A DNA stretch of 60,519 bases from Enterocola sp045611845 (GCA_045611845.1 JAZKXZ010000029.1:1-60519); one strand, 5' to 3'. Counted from the stretch's first letter, positions 43,127 through 51,651 are shown. Notes: a model not told the origin generated them from the sequence alone. A program made the numbers and translations.

Positions 43127-44137
43127 ATGATTAGAGAAGTAAAATTTGAAAGCCAAAATCGTCGTGAGGCTCAAATCTTAAAAGCATTAAACTCATACGG
43201 CATAGCTTCTATTGAAGAAGCAAACCAAATCTGCGACCAATATGGTTTAGACCCATATCTAGAATGCGAACAAACACAAAACATCTGCTTCGAAAATGCT
43301 AAATGGGCATACGTAGTAGGTGGTGCTATCGCTATCAAAAAAGGTTGCAAAAACGCTGCTGACGCTGCCGAAGCTATCGGTGAAGGCTTGCAAGCATTCT
43401 GCATCCCCGGTTCTGTTGCTGACGACCGTAAAGTAGGTTTAGGTCACGGTAACCTAGCTGCTCGTCTTCTTCGCGAAGAAACACAATGTTTCGCATTCTT
43501 AGCAGGTCACGAATCATTCGCTGCTGCTGAAGGTGCTATCAAAATTGCTGAAATGGCAAACAAAGTACGTAAAAACCCTCTACGTGTTATCCTAAACGGT
43601 CTTGGTAAAGACGCTGCTATGATTATTTCACGTATCAACGGTTTCACATACGTTCAAACAGAATTTGACTATGCTACAGGTGAACTTAACGTAGTTAAAA
43701 CTAAAGCTTACTCAAACGGTCCACGTGCTAAAGTAAACTGCTATGGCGCTGACGACGTTCGTGAAGGTGTAGCTGTAATGTGGAAAGAAGGCGTTGACGT
43801 ATCTATCACAGGTAACTCAACAAACCCTACTCGTTTCCAACACCCAGTAGCTGGTACATACAAAAAAGAACGTGTACTTGCTGACAAACCATACTTCTCA
43901 GTAGCATCTGGTGGTGGTACTGGTCGTACTCTTCACCCAGACAACATGGCTGCTGGTCCTGCTTCTTACGGTATGACTGACACATTAGGTCGTATGCACT
44001 CTGATGCTCAGTTCGCTGGTTCTTCTTCAGTTCCTGCACACGTAGAAATGATGGGCTTCCTAGGTATGGGTAACAACCCAATGGTAGGTGCTACTGTAGC
44101 AGTTGCTGTAGGCGTTGCTGAAGCATTAAATAAATAA
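43127..44137 (+). CDS. GGGtGRT family protein of unknown function
   Basis: 336 residues. The family name motif SGGGTGRTLHPDNM is at about 261-274. Other conserved pieces are DDRKVGLGHGNLAARLL, FLAGHESFAAAEGAIKIAE and GFLGMGNNPMVGATVAVAVG. It is soluble, with no signal peptide. The reaction is not known; the steady pairing with a NifU-like scaffold suggests a metalloprotein or cluster-dependent role. Translation signals and codon use point to very high expression. The operon ends in a terminator at 44159. Confidence 0.9.
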   Translation: MIREVKFESQNRREAQILKALNSYGIASIEEANQICDQYGLDPYLECEQTQNICFENAKWAYVVGGAIAIKKGCKNAADAAEAIGEGLQAFCIPGSVADDRKVGLGHGNLAARLLREETQCFAFLAGHESFAAAEGAIKIAEMANKVRKNPLRVILNGLGKDAAMIISRINGFTYVQTEFDYATGELNVVKTKAYSNGPRAKVNCYGADDVREGVAVMWKEGVDVSITGNSTNPTRFQHPVAGTYKKERVLADKPYFSVASGGGTGRTLHPDNMAAGPASYGMTDTLGRMHSDAQFAGSSSVPAHVEMMGFLGMGNNPMVGATVAVAVGVAEALNK

Positions 44138-44158
44138 TCCCGCCCCTCTTATAAAACG

Positions 44159-44189
44159 AAAGGCTCTCAAATATTTGGGAGCCTTTTTT
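44159..44189 (+). terminator. terminator of the GGGtGRT operon
   Basis: Stem AAAGGCTCTCAAA/TTTGGGAGCCTTT (one G-T pair) followed by TTTTTT. Confidence 0.88.
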
Positions 44190-44201
44190 GATGCGGGTAT
44201 A

Positions 44202-44345
44202 TTATGGTGCATCGTTGCCAATATGATAAAGGACAGCCTTTTTTCTCCAACCTTTGTCGATATTCAAAGAGAGAATATGATTAAGTTTATCGTAATCTGG
44301 AGCTATATTGTCAAACAATTTTCTTACGCCTTGTTTTTTTGCCAT
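44202..44345 (-). pseudogene. truncated 5' remnant of menG/ubiE methyltransferase
   Basis: 47 codons on the minus strand: MAKKQGVRKLFDNIAPDYDK then LNHILSLNIDKGWRKKAV, ending LYHIGNDAP-stop. This is the highly conserved N terminus of demethylmenaquinone/ubiquinone C-methyltransferase, normally about 240 residues. The SAM-binding domain (VLDVATGTGD motif) is missing. The promoter TATTTTTG (44382-44389) and start codon are intact. The break lies next to the GGGtGRT terminator, so a deletion or rearrangement probably removed the rest. A full copy should exist elsewhere if the organism makes menaquinone. Confidence 0.85.
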
Positions 44346-44381
44346 AATTATTTAAGTTTTAGTCTAATAAAATTAAGCCTA

Positions 44382-44389
44382 CAAAAATA
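44382..44389 (-). promoter_or_regulatory. retained promoter of the menG/ubiE remnant
   Basis: TATTTTTG on the minus strand, 36 bases before the remnant start codon at 44345. Confidence 0.55.
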
Positions 44390-44445
44390 CATTTTTCTGC
44401 GTCAATATCAAATTATTAAAGTTTTCATTACTCATATTAAAAACA

Positions 44446-44477
44446 TTTGGTAGATTAAAAAATTTGTTGTATCTTTG
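44446..44477 (+). promoter_or_regulatory. rpsF-rpsR-rplI promoter
   Basis: TTTG (44446-44449), 20 bases, TATCTTTG (44470-44477): a canonical strong promoter, 59 bases before rpsF. No clear S6/S18-binding leader structure was recognised. Confidence 0.8.
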
Positions 44478-44536
44478 CACCGCTTTTTATGTAAGCACTA
44501 ATCAATTAATTATTAACAATTTAAACAAAGGACATT

Positions 44537-44881
44537 ATGAACCACTACGAAACCGTTTTCATTTTGACTCCCGTTTTATCTGACGCTCAGATGAAGGAAG
44601 CGGTCGAAAAGTTCAAAACTGTACTTACAAATGCAGGTGCAGCTATTTTGAATGAAGAAAACTGGGGTTTACGCAAACTTGCTTACCCTATTGAAAAAAA
44701 ATCTACAGGTTTTTATCAACTATTTGAGTTCACAGCAGAACCAGAAGTTATCGCAAACCTAGAAACACAATTCCGTCGTGACGAACGTATTTTACGTTTC
44801 TTAACCGTAAAAATGGAAAAATACGCTATCGAATACGCAGAAAAGAGAAGAAAAAAAGTAAAATCTAACGTTGAAGCTTAA
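44537..44881 (+). CDS. rpsF: 30S ribosomal protein S6
   Basis: 114 residues, typical bacterial length. It starts MNHYETVFILTPVLSDAQ, and has the NWGLRKLAYPIEKKSTGFYQ and RDERILRFLTVKM segments conserved in S6. It pairs with S18 on the platform of the 30S subunit. First gene of the S6-S18-L9 operon with a canonical promoter. Ends 16 bases before rpsR. Confidence 0.98.
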   Translation: MNHYETVFILTPVLSDAQMKEAVEKFKTVLTNAGAAILNEENWGLRKLAYPIEKKSTGFYQLFEFTAEPEVIANLETQFRRDERILRFLTVKMEKYAIEYAEKRRKKVKSNVEA

Positions 44882-44882
44882 G

Positions 44883-44889
44883 AAGGAGA
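44883..44889 (+). promoter_or_regulatory. Shine-Dalgarno site of rpsR
   Basis: AAGGAGA, 8 bases before the ATG at 44898. Confidence 0.8.
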
Positions 44890-44897
44890 CATAAACT

Positions 44898-45167
44898 ATG
44901 GCACAGAATCAATCTGAAATCCGTTTCTTGACTCCACAATCAGTGGATACAAAGAAGAAAAAATATTGCCGTTTCAAAAAACTAGGCATTAAATATATCG
45001 ATTACAAAGATCCAGAATTTTTGAAAAAATTCTTAAACGAGCAAGGTAAAATCCTTCCTCGTCGTCTAACTGGTACTTCATTGAAATACCAACGTCAAAT
45101 AGCACAAGCAGTTAAGAGAGCACGCCACTTAGCATTGCTTCCTTACGTAACCGATATGATGAAATAA
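44898..45167 (+). CDS. rpsR: 30S ribosomal protein S18
   Basis: 89 residues. YIDYKDPEFLKKFLNEQGKI, PRRLTGTSLKYQRQIAQAVK and RARHLALLPY are S18 signatures. It binds S6 and the central domain of 16S rRNA. Only one cysteine is seen near the N terminus (KKKYCRFKK), so it is a version without a full zinc-binding set. Between rpsF and rplI with short gaps. Confidence 0.98.
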   Translation: MAQNQSEIRFLTPQSVDTKKKKYCRFKKLGIKYIDYKDPEFLKKFLNEQGKILPRRLTGTSLKYQRQIAQAVKRARHLALLPYVTDMMK

Positions 45168-45170
45168 TTA

Positions 45171-45178
45171 AAAGGAGA
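45171..45178 (+). promoter_or_regulatory. Shine-Dalgarno site of rplI
   Basis: AAAGGAGA, 6 bases before the ATG at 45185. Confidence 0.8.
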
Positions 45179-45184
45179 CACGTT

Positions 45185-45628
45185 ATGAAAATTATATTAA
45201 AAGAAGACGTACACGGATTAGGATACAAAGATGATATCCTTACAGTTAAAGACGGATATGGTCGTAACTTTTTAATCCCTACAGGTAAAGCTATCCTAGC
45301 TACTGCTTCTGCAGAAAAAATGTTAGCAGAAGATCTTAAACAACGTGCTCACAAATTAGCTAAAATCAAAGCTGACGCTGAAGCACTTGCTGCTAAACTT
45401 AACGAAGCTAGCGTTACTATCGCTGCTAAAGCTAGCGAAGCTGGTAAAGTTTTCGGTTCTGTAACATCTATGCAAATAGCTGAAGAACTAGAAAAACAAG
45501 GCATTAGCATTGACAAACGTACCATCGCTCTTAAAGAAGCTATCAAAGAACTTGGTACAGTTAAAGTTGCTGTTAAACTTCACCGCGAAGTTAGCGCAGA
45601 AATCACTGTTAATGTTGTAGCTGAATAA
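45185..45628 (+). CDS. rplI: 50S ribosomal protein L9
   Basis: 147 residues. N-terminal rRNA-binding domain (MKIILKEDVHGLGYKDD, VKDGYGRNFLIPTGKAI), a long alanine-rich connecting helix and the C-terminal domain with VFGSVTSMQIAEELEKQGI and VKLHREVSAEITVNV. Normal length. Last gene of the operon; a perfect terminator hairpin follows. Confidence 0.98.
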   Translation: MKIILKEDVHGLGYKDDILTVKDGYGRNFLIPTGKAILATASAEKMLAEDLKQRAHKLAKIKADAEALAAKLNEASVTIAAKASEAGKVFGSVTSMQIAEELEKQGISIDKRTIALKEAIKELGTVKVAVKLHREVSAEITVNVVAE

Positions 45629-45649
45629 TTAAAATTAGCACACTAGATA

Positions 45650-45681
45650 AGAGGCTGACATCACGTCAGCCTCTATTTTTT
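45650..45681 (+). terminator. terminator of the rpsF-rpsR-rplI operon
   Basis: Perfect 10-bp stem AGAGGCTGAC/GTCAGCCTCT, 5-base loop, then ATTTTTTTA. Confidence 0.93.
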
Positions 45682-45745
45682 TATATTGTTCATAACTTAA
45701 TTGCAAATATTCTACTTTTCTTTAGTTTATTTGCAATTTTTAATT

Positions 45746-45753
45746 TAACTTTG
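45746..45753 (+). promoter_or_regulatory. promoter -7 box of the HU/SPOR gene, leaderless start
   Basis: TAACTTTG ends 6 bases before the ATG at 45760, so the transcript should begin at the start codon. Confidence 0.6.
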
Positions 45754-45759
45754 CAGTTA

Positions 45760-46626
45760 ATGCAAAAATTAGAAAACCACATAGAGAATCTACTAAGAGA
45801 GCACGATTTTGTAATAATTCCTGCTTTCGGGGGCTTCGTAGCATCTGAGAAATCTGCTCAGATGGAAAATGGTTATCTATTACCTCCAAGCAGAACTATT
45901 GGTTTTAACCCCGACTTAACCTACAACGATGGTCTTTTAGTACAAGAAATTGCTAAAGCAGAAGGTTTAAGTTTAATTGAAGCCAACAACTATATTGCAG
46001 AGAAAGTAGAAAAACTTAACACTACTCTTAAAACTTTCAAACATCTTTCATTTGCTAATATTGGCACATTCCATTTGAACGGAGAAAAAGTTAGCTTTGA
46101 GCCTGCTCAAACCAACAATCTACTTAAAAGTTCATATGGTCTTCAAACATTCTATTTCCCAGAAGTAAGTAGCAACACCATTTCTCTAACAGAAAAAGTT
46201 AAACAAGAAGAAAAAGAAATAAAAACCACAAGAGCATTTAATTATGCAGTGGCATGTGTAGCTGCTATTCTTCTTTTACTACTTATCCCTATCAATTTCA
46301 ATCAAAAACAAGTAGTATATCGTGCCACATTTGTACCTATCACTGCACTAGACGAAATCGTAATTACACCAGAAGTAGAGGAAGAAGTGATTTGCACACC
46401 ATTCCATGCAGTAATTGGCAGTTTCAATACACAGGCTAAAGCACTAAAATTCTTAAATAATCTTCCTAAAGAACTATCAAACAGCAAGATAGTATATTCA
46501 GACAATAGATTTAGAATCATTGCAGATAGCTACGAAACAGAAGATTTAGGAAATTTAGGCATTCAACAAATAGCAAAAAAATATCCTCAATTTAGAGATG
46601 TTTGGCTACTAACTTACAATCCATAA
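45760..46626 (+). CDS. HU-CCDC81 / SPOR domain membrane protein
   Basis: 288 residues. The N-terminal region (FVIIPAFGGFVASEKSAQM; LTYNDGLLVQEIAKAEG; FANIGTFHLNGEKVSF) forms two HU-CCDC81-type modules typical of Bacteroidota. One membrane helix follows (YAVACVAAILLLLLIPI, about 198-216), then a C-terminal SPOR domain (FHAVIGSFNTQAKALKFLNN). So the HU-like part is probably cytoplasmic and the SPOR part periplasmic, where it may bind denuded peptidoglycan at division sites. The ATG is 9 bases after an in-frame TTG that lies in the -7 box, hence excluded. Followed by rfbB after 25 bases. Confidence 0.87.
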   Translation: MQKLENHIENLLREHDFVIIPAFGGFVASEKSAQMENGYLLPPSRTIGFNPDLTYNDGLLVQEIAKAEGLSLIEANNYIAEKVEKLNTTLKTFKHLSFANIGTFHLNGEKVSFEPAQTNNLLKSSYGLQTFYFPEVSSNTISLTEKVKQEEKEIKTTRAFNYAVACVAAILLLLLIPINFNQKQVVYRATFVPITALDEIVITPEVEEEVICTPFHAVIGSFNTQAKALKFLNNLPKELSNSKIVYSDNRFRIIADSYETEDLGNLGIQQIAKKYPQFRDVWLLTYNP

Positions 46627-46651
46627 GAAAACGATCGTATAATATATTAAT

Positions 46652-47707
46652 ATGGACAAGAAAATTTTAATCACTGGCGCAGCTGGTTTTATTGGCTCGC
46701 ACGTTATTCGTCTTTTCGTTACTAAGTATCCTAACTACATGTGCTACAACCTAGACGCACTTACCTATGCAGGAAACTTAGAAAATCTAAAAGACATTTG
46801 TGATCTTCCAAACTATCAATTCATTAAAGGTGATATCACCGATACTGAATTTATAGAAAATCTCTTCCAAGAATATCAATTTGATGGTGTTATCCACCTT
46901 GCAGCAGAATCTCACGTAGACCGTTCTATCACAGATCCACTTGCATTTATCCGTACTAACGTAATGGGTACTGCAAACCTACTAAACGCTGCTCGCAACC
47001 TATGGAAAGGCAACTACGAAGGAAAACGCTTCTACCACGTTTCTACCGACGAAGTTTACGGTTCACTAAGTAAAGAAGGTTATTTCACCGAAAAAACAGC
47101 ATACGACCCACGTAGCCCATATTCAGCTTCTAAAGCTAGTTCAGACCACTTTGTGCGTGCATATTTCCACACTTATGGTCTTCCAGTGGTGATGTCAAAC
47201 TGTTCAAACAACTATGGTGCAAACCACTTCCCAGAAAAACTGATTCCACTTTCAATAAACAATATTAAAAACAACAGACCTATTCCTATTTATGGTAAAG
47301 GTGAAAACGTACGTGACTGGCTTTGGGTAAACGACCATGCTCGTGCTATCGACACTATTTTCCACAATGGTAAATTAGGTGAAACATATAATATTGGTGG
47401 ACACAACGAATGGACTAATATCGACCTTATCCGCCTACTTTGCCAAGTTATGGACAAAAAATTAGGCAGAGAGCCAGGTACTTCAGAAAAACTTATCACA
47501 TTCGTTTCAGACCGCGCAGGTCACGACTTACGTTACGCTATCGACCCTACCAAACTTCGCGACGAACTAGGCTGGGAACCATCTCTTCAATTTGCAGAAG
47601 GTCTAGAAAAGACTGTAGACTGGTATTTAGAGAACGAAGAGTGGTTAAACAACGTAACTTCTGGTGATTATACAAAATATTACGAAAAACAATATACAAA
47701 TAGATAA
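46652..47707 (+). CDS. rfbB: dTDP-glucose 4,6-dehydratase
   Basis: 351 residues. SDR enzyme of dTDP-rhamnose synthesis: TGAAGFIGSHV (8-18, NAD binding), HLAAESHVDRSI, STDEVYGSL and the catalytic YSASKASSD. It converts dTDP-glucose to the 4-keto-6-deoxy sugar for surface polysaccharide. The rest of the set (rfbA, rfbC, rfbD) is not adjacent. It follows the HU/SPOR gene with a 25-base gap and no visible promoter. Confidence 0.95.
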   Translation: MDKKILITGAAGFIGSHVIRLFVTKYPNYMCYNLDALTYAGNLENLKDICDLPNYQFIKGDITDTEFIENLFQEYQFDGVIHLAAESHVDRSITDPLAFIRTNVMGTANLLNAARNLWKGNYEGKRFYHVSTDEVYGSLSKEGYFTEKTAYDPRSPYSASKASSDHFVRAYFHTYGLPVVMSNCSNNYGANHFPEKLIPLSINNIKNNRPIPIYGKGENVRDWLWVNDHARAIDTIFHNGKLGETYNIGGHNEWTNIDLIRLLCQVMDKKLGREPGTSEKLITFVSDRAGHDLRYAIDPTKLRDELGWEPSLQFAEGLEKTVDWYLENEEWLNNVTSGDYTKYYEKQYTNR

Positions 47708-47715
47708 TTTTTTAG

Positions 47716-47723
47716 TATCTTTG
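47716..47723 (+). promoter_or_regulatory. serC promoter -7 box
   Basis: TATCTTTG, 38 bases before the ATG at 47762. Confidence 0.6.
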
Positions 47724-47761
47724 CACTTTCTAAAAAAATAAGATATTTAACTTATAGCGAC

Positions 47762-48832
47762 ATGAAAAAACATAATTTTAACGCTGGACCTTCTATTCTT
47801 CCTCAAGAAGTAATTGAAAACACAGCAAAAGCAGTTTTAGATTTCCAAGGTGAAGGTTTATCAATCCTAGAAATTAGCCACCGTGCTAAATACTTTCAAC
47901 CAGTATTAGACGAAGCAGAAGCTCTTATGAGAGAACTTCTAGGTATTCCAGAAAATTATTCAGTTATTTTCTTAGGTGGTGGTGCTAGCCTACAATTCTG
48001 TATGCTTCCATTCAACCTATTAGAAAAGAAAGCAGCATACCTAAACACTGGTGTTTGGGCTAAAAAAGCAATGAAAGAAGCTAAAGGTTTCGGTGAAGTT
48101 GTTGAAGTAGCTTCATCAGCTGACGCAAACTACACTTTCATTCCAAAAGATTTCGAAATTCCTGCTGACGCAGACTATTTCCACATCACAACAAACAACA
48201 CTATCTACGGTACAGAAATTAGAAAAGATATCGATTCTCCAGTTCCATTAGTAGCTGATATGTCTTCTGATATCTTCTCTCGTCCACTAGACGTTACTAA
48301 ATATGCTGTTATCTACGGTGGTGCTCAAAAAAACCTAGCTCCTGCAGGTGTTACTTTCGTTATCATTCGTAACGACGTGTTAGGCAAAGTTAGCCGTTAC
48401 ATCCCTACTATGCTTAACTACCAAACACACATCGACAACGGTTCTATGTTCAATACTCCTCCAGTACTTCCTATCTACACAGCTCTTCAAACCCTTAAAT
48501 GGTTAAAAGCTCAAGGTGGTCTTGCTGAAATCGAAAAGAAAAACGTTGCTAAAGCAGAACTTCTTTACAATGCTATCGACAACAGCAAAATGTTTGTAGG
48601 TACTGCAGCAAAAGAAGACCGTTCATTAATGAACATCTGCTTCGTTATGAAAGACGAATACAAAGATCTTGAAGCAGACTTCATGAAATTTGCTACAGAA
48701 AAAGGTATGGTTGGTATCAAAGGTCACCGTTCTGTTGGTGGTTTCCGTGCTTCTACATACAACGCTCTTCCTATCGAAAGCGTACAAGCATTAGTTGATT
48801 GTATCCAAGAATTTGAAAAATTACACGCATAA
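47762..48832 (+). CDS. serC: phosphoserine aminotransferase
   Basis: 356 residues. NFNAGPSILPQEV start, SILEISHRAKYF, GGGASLQFCMLPFN and the PLP lysine in YGGAQKNLAPAG. It converts 3-phosphohydroxypyruvate to phosphoserine and also serves pyridoxal phosphate synthesis. Translation-optimised codons suggest high expression. serA begins 4 bases after the stop, giving the serine operon. Confidence 0.97.
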   Translation: MKKHNFNAGPSILPQEVIENTAKAVLDFQGEGLSILEISHRAKYFQPVLDEAEALMRELLGIPENYSVIFLGGGASLQFCMLPFNLLEKKAAYLNTGVWAKKAMKEAKGFGEVVEVASSADANYTFIPKDFEIPADADYFHITTNNTIYGTEIRKDIDSPVPLVADMSSDIFSRPLDVTKYAVIYGGAQKNLAPAGVTFVIIRNDVLGKVSRYIPTMLNYQTHIDNGSMFNTPPVLPIYTALQTLKWLKAQGGLAEIEKKNVAKAELLYNAIDNSKMFVGTAAKEDRSLMNICFVMKDEYKDLEADFMKFATEKGMVGIKGHRSVGGFRASTYNALPIESVQALVDCIQEFEKLHA

Positions 48833-48836
48833 TAAA

Positions 48837-49757
48837 ATGAAAGTTTTAGTTGCTACAGAAAAACCATTTGCTAAAGTAGCTATAGATGGTATCAAACAAG
48901 TATTAGACGAAGCAGGCTACGAAATGGCCCTTCTAGAAAAATACACAGACAAAAAAGAACTTTTAGACGCAGTTGCTGATGCAGACGCTATCATTATCCG
49001 TAGTGATATTGTTGATGCAGAAGTTATCGAAGCTGCAAAACAACTTAAAATAGTAGTTCGTGCTGGTGCTGGTTACGACAACGTTGACCTACAAGCTGCT
49101 TCTGCTGCTAACGTAGTAGTAATGAACACTCCAGGTCAAAACGCTAACGCTGTAGCTGAACTTGCTGCTGGTCTTATGGTTTACGCAGTACGTAACCTAT
49201 TCAATGGTACATCAGGCACAGAACTTATGGGCAAAAAATTAGGTATCCACGCTTACGGTAACGTAGGTAGAAACGTAGCTCGTGTAGCTAAAGGTTTCGG
49301 AATGGAAATCTACGCATTCGACGCATTCTGTCCAAAAGAAGTAATCGAAAATGATGGTGTTAAAGCTCTAGACTCAGCTGAAGAACTTTATGAAACTTGC
49401 CAATTCATTTCATTACACATCCCTGCAACAGCAGAAACTAAAAATTCAATCAACTATGCATTACTAGAGCGAATGCCTAAAAATGCTGTACTAGTAAACA
49501 CCGCTCGCAAAGAAGTAATCAACGAAGTTGAATTAATCAAACTTATGGAAGACAGAGCAGACTTCCGCTATGTAACTGACATTATGCCAGCTGCTAACGC
49601 AGAATTTGCTGCACAATTCCCAACACGTTATTTCTCTACTCCTAAGAAAATGGGTGCTCAAACTGCAGAAGCAAACATCAATGCAGGTATAGCAGCAGCT
49701 AAACAAATCGTAGGATTTATTCGTGATGGAATTAACAGATTCCAAGTAAACAAATAA
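48837..49757 (+). CDS. serA: D-3-phosphoglycerate dehydrogenase, short form
   Basis: 306 residues from the ATG at 48837; no ACT domain. First step of serine synthesis. NAD-binding region has GKKLGIHAYGNVGRNVARVA, and VVRAGAGYDNVD and NTARKEVINE (Arg224) are conserved. The canonical TPH(I/K)G with the catalytic histidine is STPKKMGAQT here (267-276), lysine in place of histidine, and the DVFxxEP segment is DIMPAANAEF. I recall the same form in other Bacteroidales SerA proteins, so it is probably a family variant rather than damage. Confidence 0.88.
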   Translation: MKVLVATEKPFAKVAIDGIKQVLDEAGYEMALLEKYTDKKELLDAVADADAIIIRSDIVDAEVIEAAKQLKIVVRAGAGYDNVDLQAASAANVVVMNTPGQNANAVAELAAGLMVYAVRNLFNGTSGTELMGKKLGIHAYGNVGRNVARVAKGFGMEIYAFDAFCPKEVIENDGVKALDSAEELYETCQFISLHIPATAETKNSINYALLERMPKNAVLVNTARKEVINEVELIKLMEDRADFRYVTDIMPAANAEFAAQFPTRYFSTPKKMGAQTAEANINAGIAAAKQIVGFIRDGINRFQVNK

Positions 49758-49778
49758 TAGTATTTTTACTATATAATT

Positions 49779-49813
49779 GAGGTGGACAATTTAATTTGTT
49801 CACCTCTTTTTTT
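49779..49813 (+). terminator. terminator of serC-serA
   Basis: Stem GAGGTG/CACCTC extended by a G-T pair and ACAA/TTGT, then seven T. Confidence 0.85.
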
Positions 49814-49841
49814 GCTATATGCTAATTAATTATTAATTTTG
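49811..49841 (+). promoter_or_regulatory. sulP promoter
   Basis: TTTG (49811-49814), 19 bases, TAATTTTG (49834-49841). The predicted leader is about 33 bases to the ATG at 49881. The -33 box overlaps the T-run of the preceding terminator. Confidence 0.65.
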
Positions 49842-49880
49842 CGCTCTATTTTCAAGAACTATGTTTTAAAACATATTTTT

Positions 49881-51596
49881 ATGGGCAAATTTTCTAAAAA
49901 ATTTAGTTTTCCTATCCCTTTCCTATTTCGTTGTTTAAAGGGATATAATGCTCAACAACTTACCACCGACACTATGGCTGGTATTATTGTGGGTATCGTG
50001 GCGATTCCTCTAGCTATCGCATTTGGTATAGCTTCAGGTGTGGGACCTACAGAAGGTTTAGTAACTGCTATTATTGCAGGTTTTCTTATCTCTTTCTTAG
50101 GTGGTACTAAAGTACAAATAGGTGGACCTACTGGTGCATTTATTGTAATTATTTATGGTATTATCCAACAACATGGCCTTATTGGTCTGAGCATTGCCAC
50201 CATTATGGCGGGTATTATGCTTGTGTTAATGGGCGTATTAAAATTGGGTAATGTAATTAAGTTCGTTCCTTATCCTGTTATCGTTGGTTTCACTGGAGGT
50301 ATAGCTCTTACTATCTTCTCTACACAAATGAACGATATGTTTGGCTTAGGACTTACAAACATCCCTGCAGACTTCCTTCACAAATGGTGGTTCTACTTCC
50401 AAAATGTGGATAAAGTGGATTGGGGATCATTTGCAGTTGGTCTTATAAGCCTTTTAATTATAATTTTCTCACCTAAAGTATCTAGCAAAGTGCCAGGTTC
50501 GCTTATTGCAATTATCGTGGCTACACTAGGTGTTTGGGCTCTTAAGGAATTTAATATTTGGGAAGGTGCAAAAAATATTGCTACTATTGGCGACCTTTAC
50601 ACCCTTCCAGAAGGCATGCCAATGCCATCTATGCCAAAACTTGAACTTGCAGAAGGCGAAACTATTTTAGGTATAGTTCAATCTTTATTCCCTGCTGCAT
50701 TTACTATTGCTATACTTGGTGCTATCGAATCTCTTCTTTCTGCTATGGTGGCAGACGGTGTTATCGGTGGTAAACACGACTCAAATATGGAACTTATTGG
50801 TCAAGGTGTAGCAAACATTGTAGTGCCATTCTTTGGTGGTATTCCTGCTACAGGTGCTATTGCTCGTACCATGACCAACATCAACAACGGTGGTCGTAGC
50901 CCTATCGCTGGTATTATTCACGCAGTGGTTCTTCTACTTGTACTTCTACTTTTAGGTAGCCTAGTTGGTCTTATCCCAATGCCTTGCCTTGCTGCTGTAC
51001 TTATTATGGTTTCATACAATATGAGTGGTTGGAAAACATTTGTTGCGCTAGCTAAAAACCCAAAATCAGACTTTGCAGTACTTATGACCACATTTGTTCT
51101 TACAGTGGTATTTGACTTAACTATTGCCATTGAAGTTGGTTTAGTGCTAGCTATTATCTTATTCCTAAAACGTACTAGCGAATCTGTTTCTATCAAGGTA
51201 TTCAGACACGAAATCGACCCTACAGACGAAACAGACCTTGAGCTTCACGAAGATAAACTTAGCATTCCAGAAGGTACAGAAGTGTATGAAATTGATGGTC
51301 CATACTTCTTTGGTATCGCAAACAAGTTTGACGACGTGATGAAATCTATCGGCGAAACTGCTAAAGTGCGTATCATTCGTATGCGTAAAGTGCCATTTAT
51401 CGACTCAACTGGTATTCACAACCTAGAGGCTCTTTGTGAACAATCTGCTAAAGAAGGTATCCAAATAGTTCTTTCTGGTGTAAACGTAAACGTACGTAAA
51501 ACTTTACATAAAGCTGGCTTCAACAAGGTATTAAAAGAAGAATTTATTTGTTCTAATATCAACGAGGCATTAAAAAAAGCTGAAAGTTTAGTTTAA
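49881..51596 (+). CDS. SulP family anion transporter with STAS domain
   Basis: 571 residues. About 10-12 membrane helices with SulP hallmarks: TMAGIIVGIVAIPLAIAFGI, QIGGPTGAFIVII and FGGIPATGAIARTMTNI. The C-terminal STAS domain (about 440-565) contains VPFIDSTGIHNLEAL. Such proteins carry sulfate, bicarbonate or dicarboxylates; substrate cannot be set from sequence alone. The ATG at 49881 fits the promoter position; an upstream TTG lies inside the promoter. Confidence 0.92.
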   Translation: MGKFSKKFSFPIPFLFRCLKGYNAQQLTTDTMAGIIVGIVAIPLAIAFGIASGVGPTEGLVTAIIAGFLISFLGGTKVQIGGPTGAFIVIIYGIIQQHGLIGLSIATIMAGIMLVLMGVLKLGNVIKFVPYPVIVGFTGGIALTIFSTQMNDMFGLGLTNIPADFLHKWWFYFQNVDKVDWGSFAVGLISLLIIIFSPKVSSKVPGSLIAIIVATLGVWALKEFNIWEGAKNIATIGDLYTLPEGMPMPSMPKLELAEGETILGIVQSLFPAAFTIAILGAIESLLSAMVADGVIGGKHDSNMELIGQGVANIVVPFFGGIPATGAIARTMTNINNGGRSPIAGIIHAVVLLLVLLLLGSLVGLIPMPCLAAVLIMVSYNMSGWKTFVALAKNPKSDFAVLMTTFVLTVVFDLTIAIEVGLVLAIILFLKRTSESVSIKVFRHEIDPTDETDLELHEDKLSIPEGTEVYEIDGPYFFGIANKFDDVMKSIGETAKVRIIRMRKVPFIDSTGIHNLEALCEQSAKEGIQIVLSGVNVNVRKTLHKAGFNKVLKEEFICSNINEALKKAESLV

Positions 51597-51612
51597 ATAA
51601 GCATAAAATAAT

Positions 51613-51620
51613 TATCTTTG
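51613..51620 (+). promoter_or_regulatory. aminotransferase promoter -7 box
   Basis: TATCTTTG, 31 bases before the ATG at 51652. Confidence 0.6.
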
Positions 51621-51651
51621 TATCTACGTTTATATTAAAGATTAAATTACT

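Noticed and set aside
44175..44453. 92-codon plus-strand frame
   Set aside because: It overlaps the menG/ubiE remnant and the rpsF promoter, and its protein has no features.
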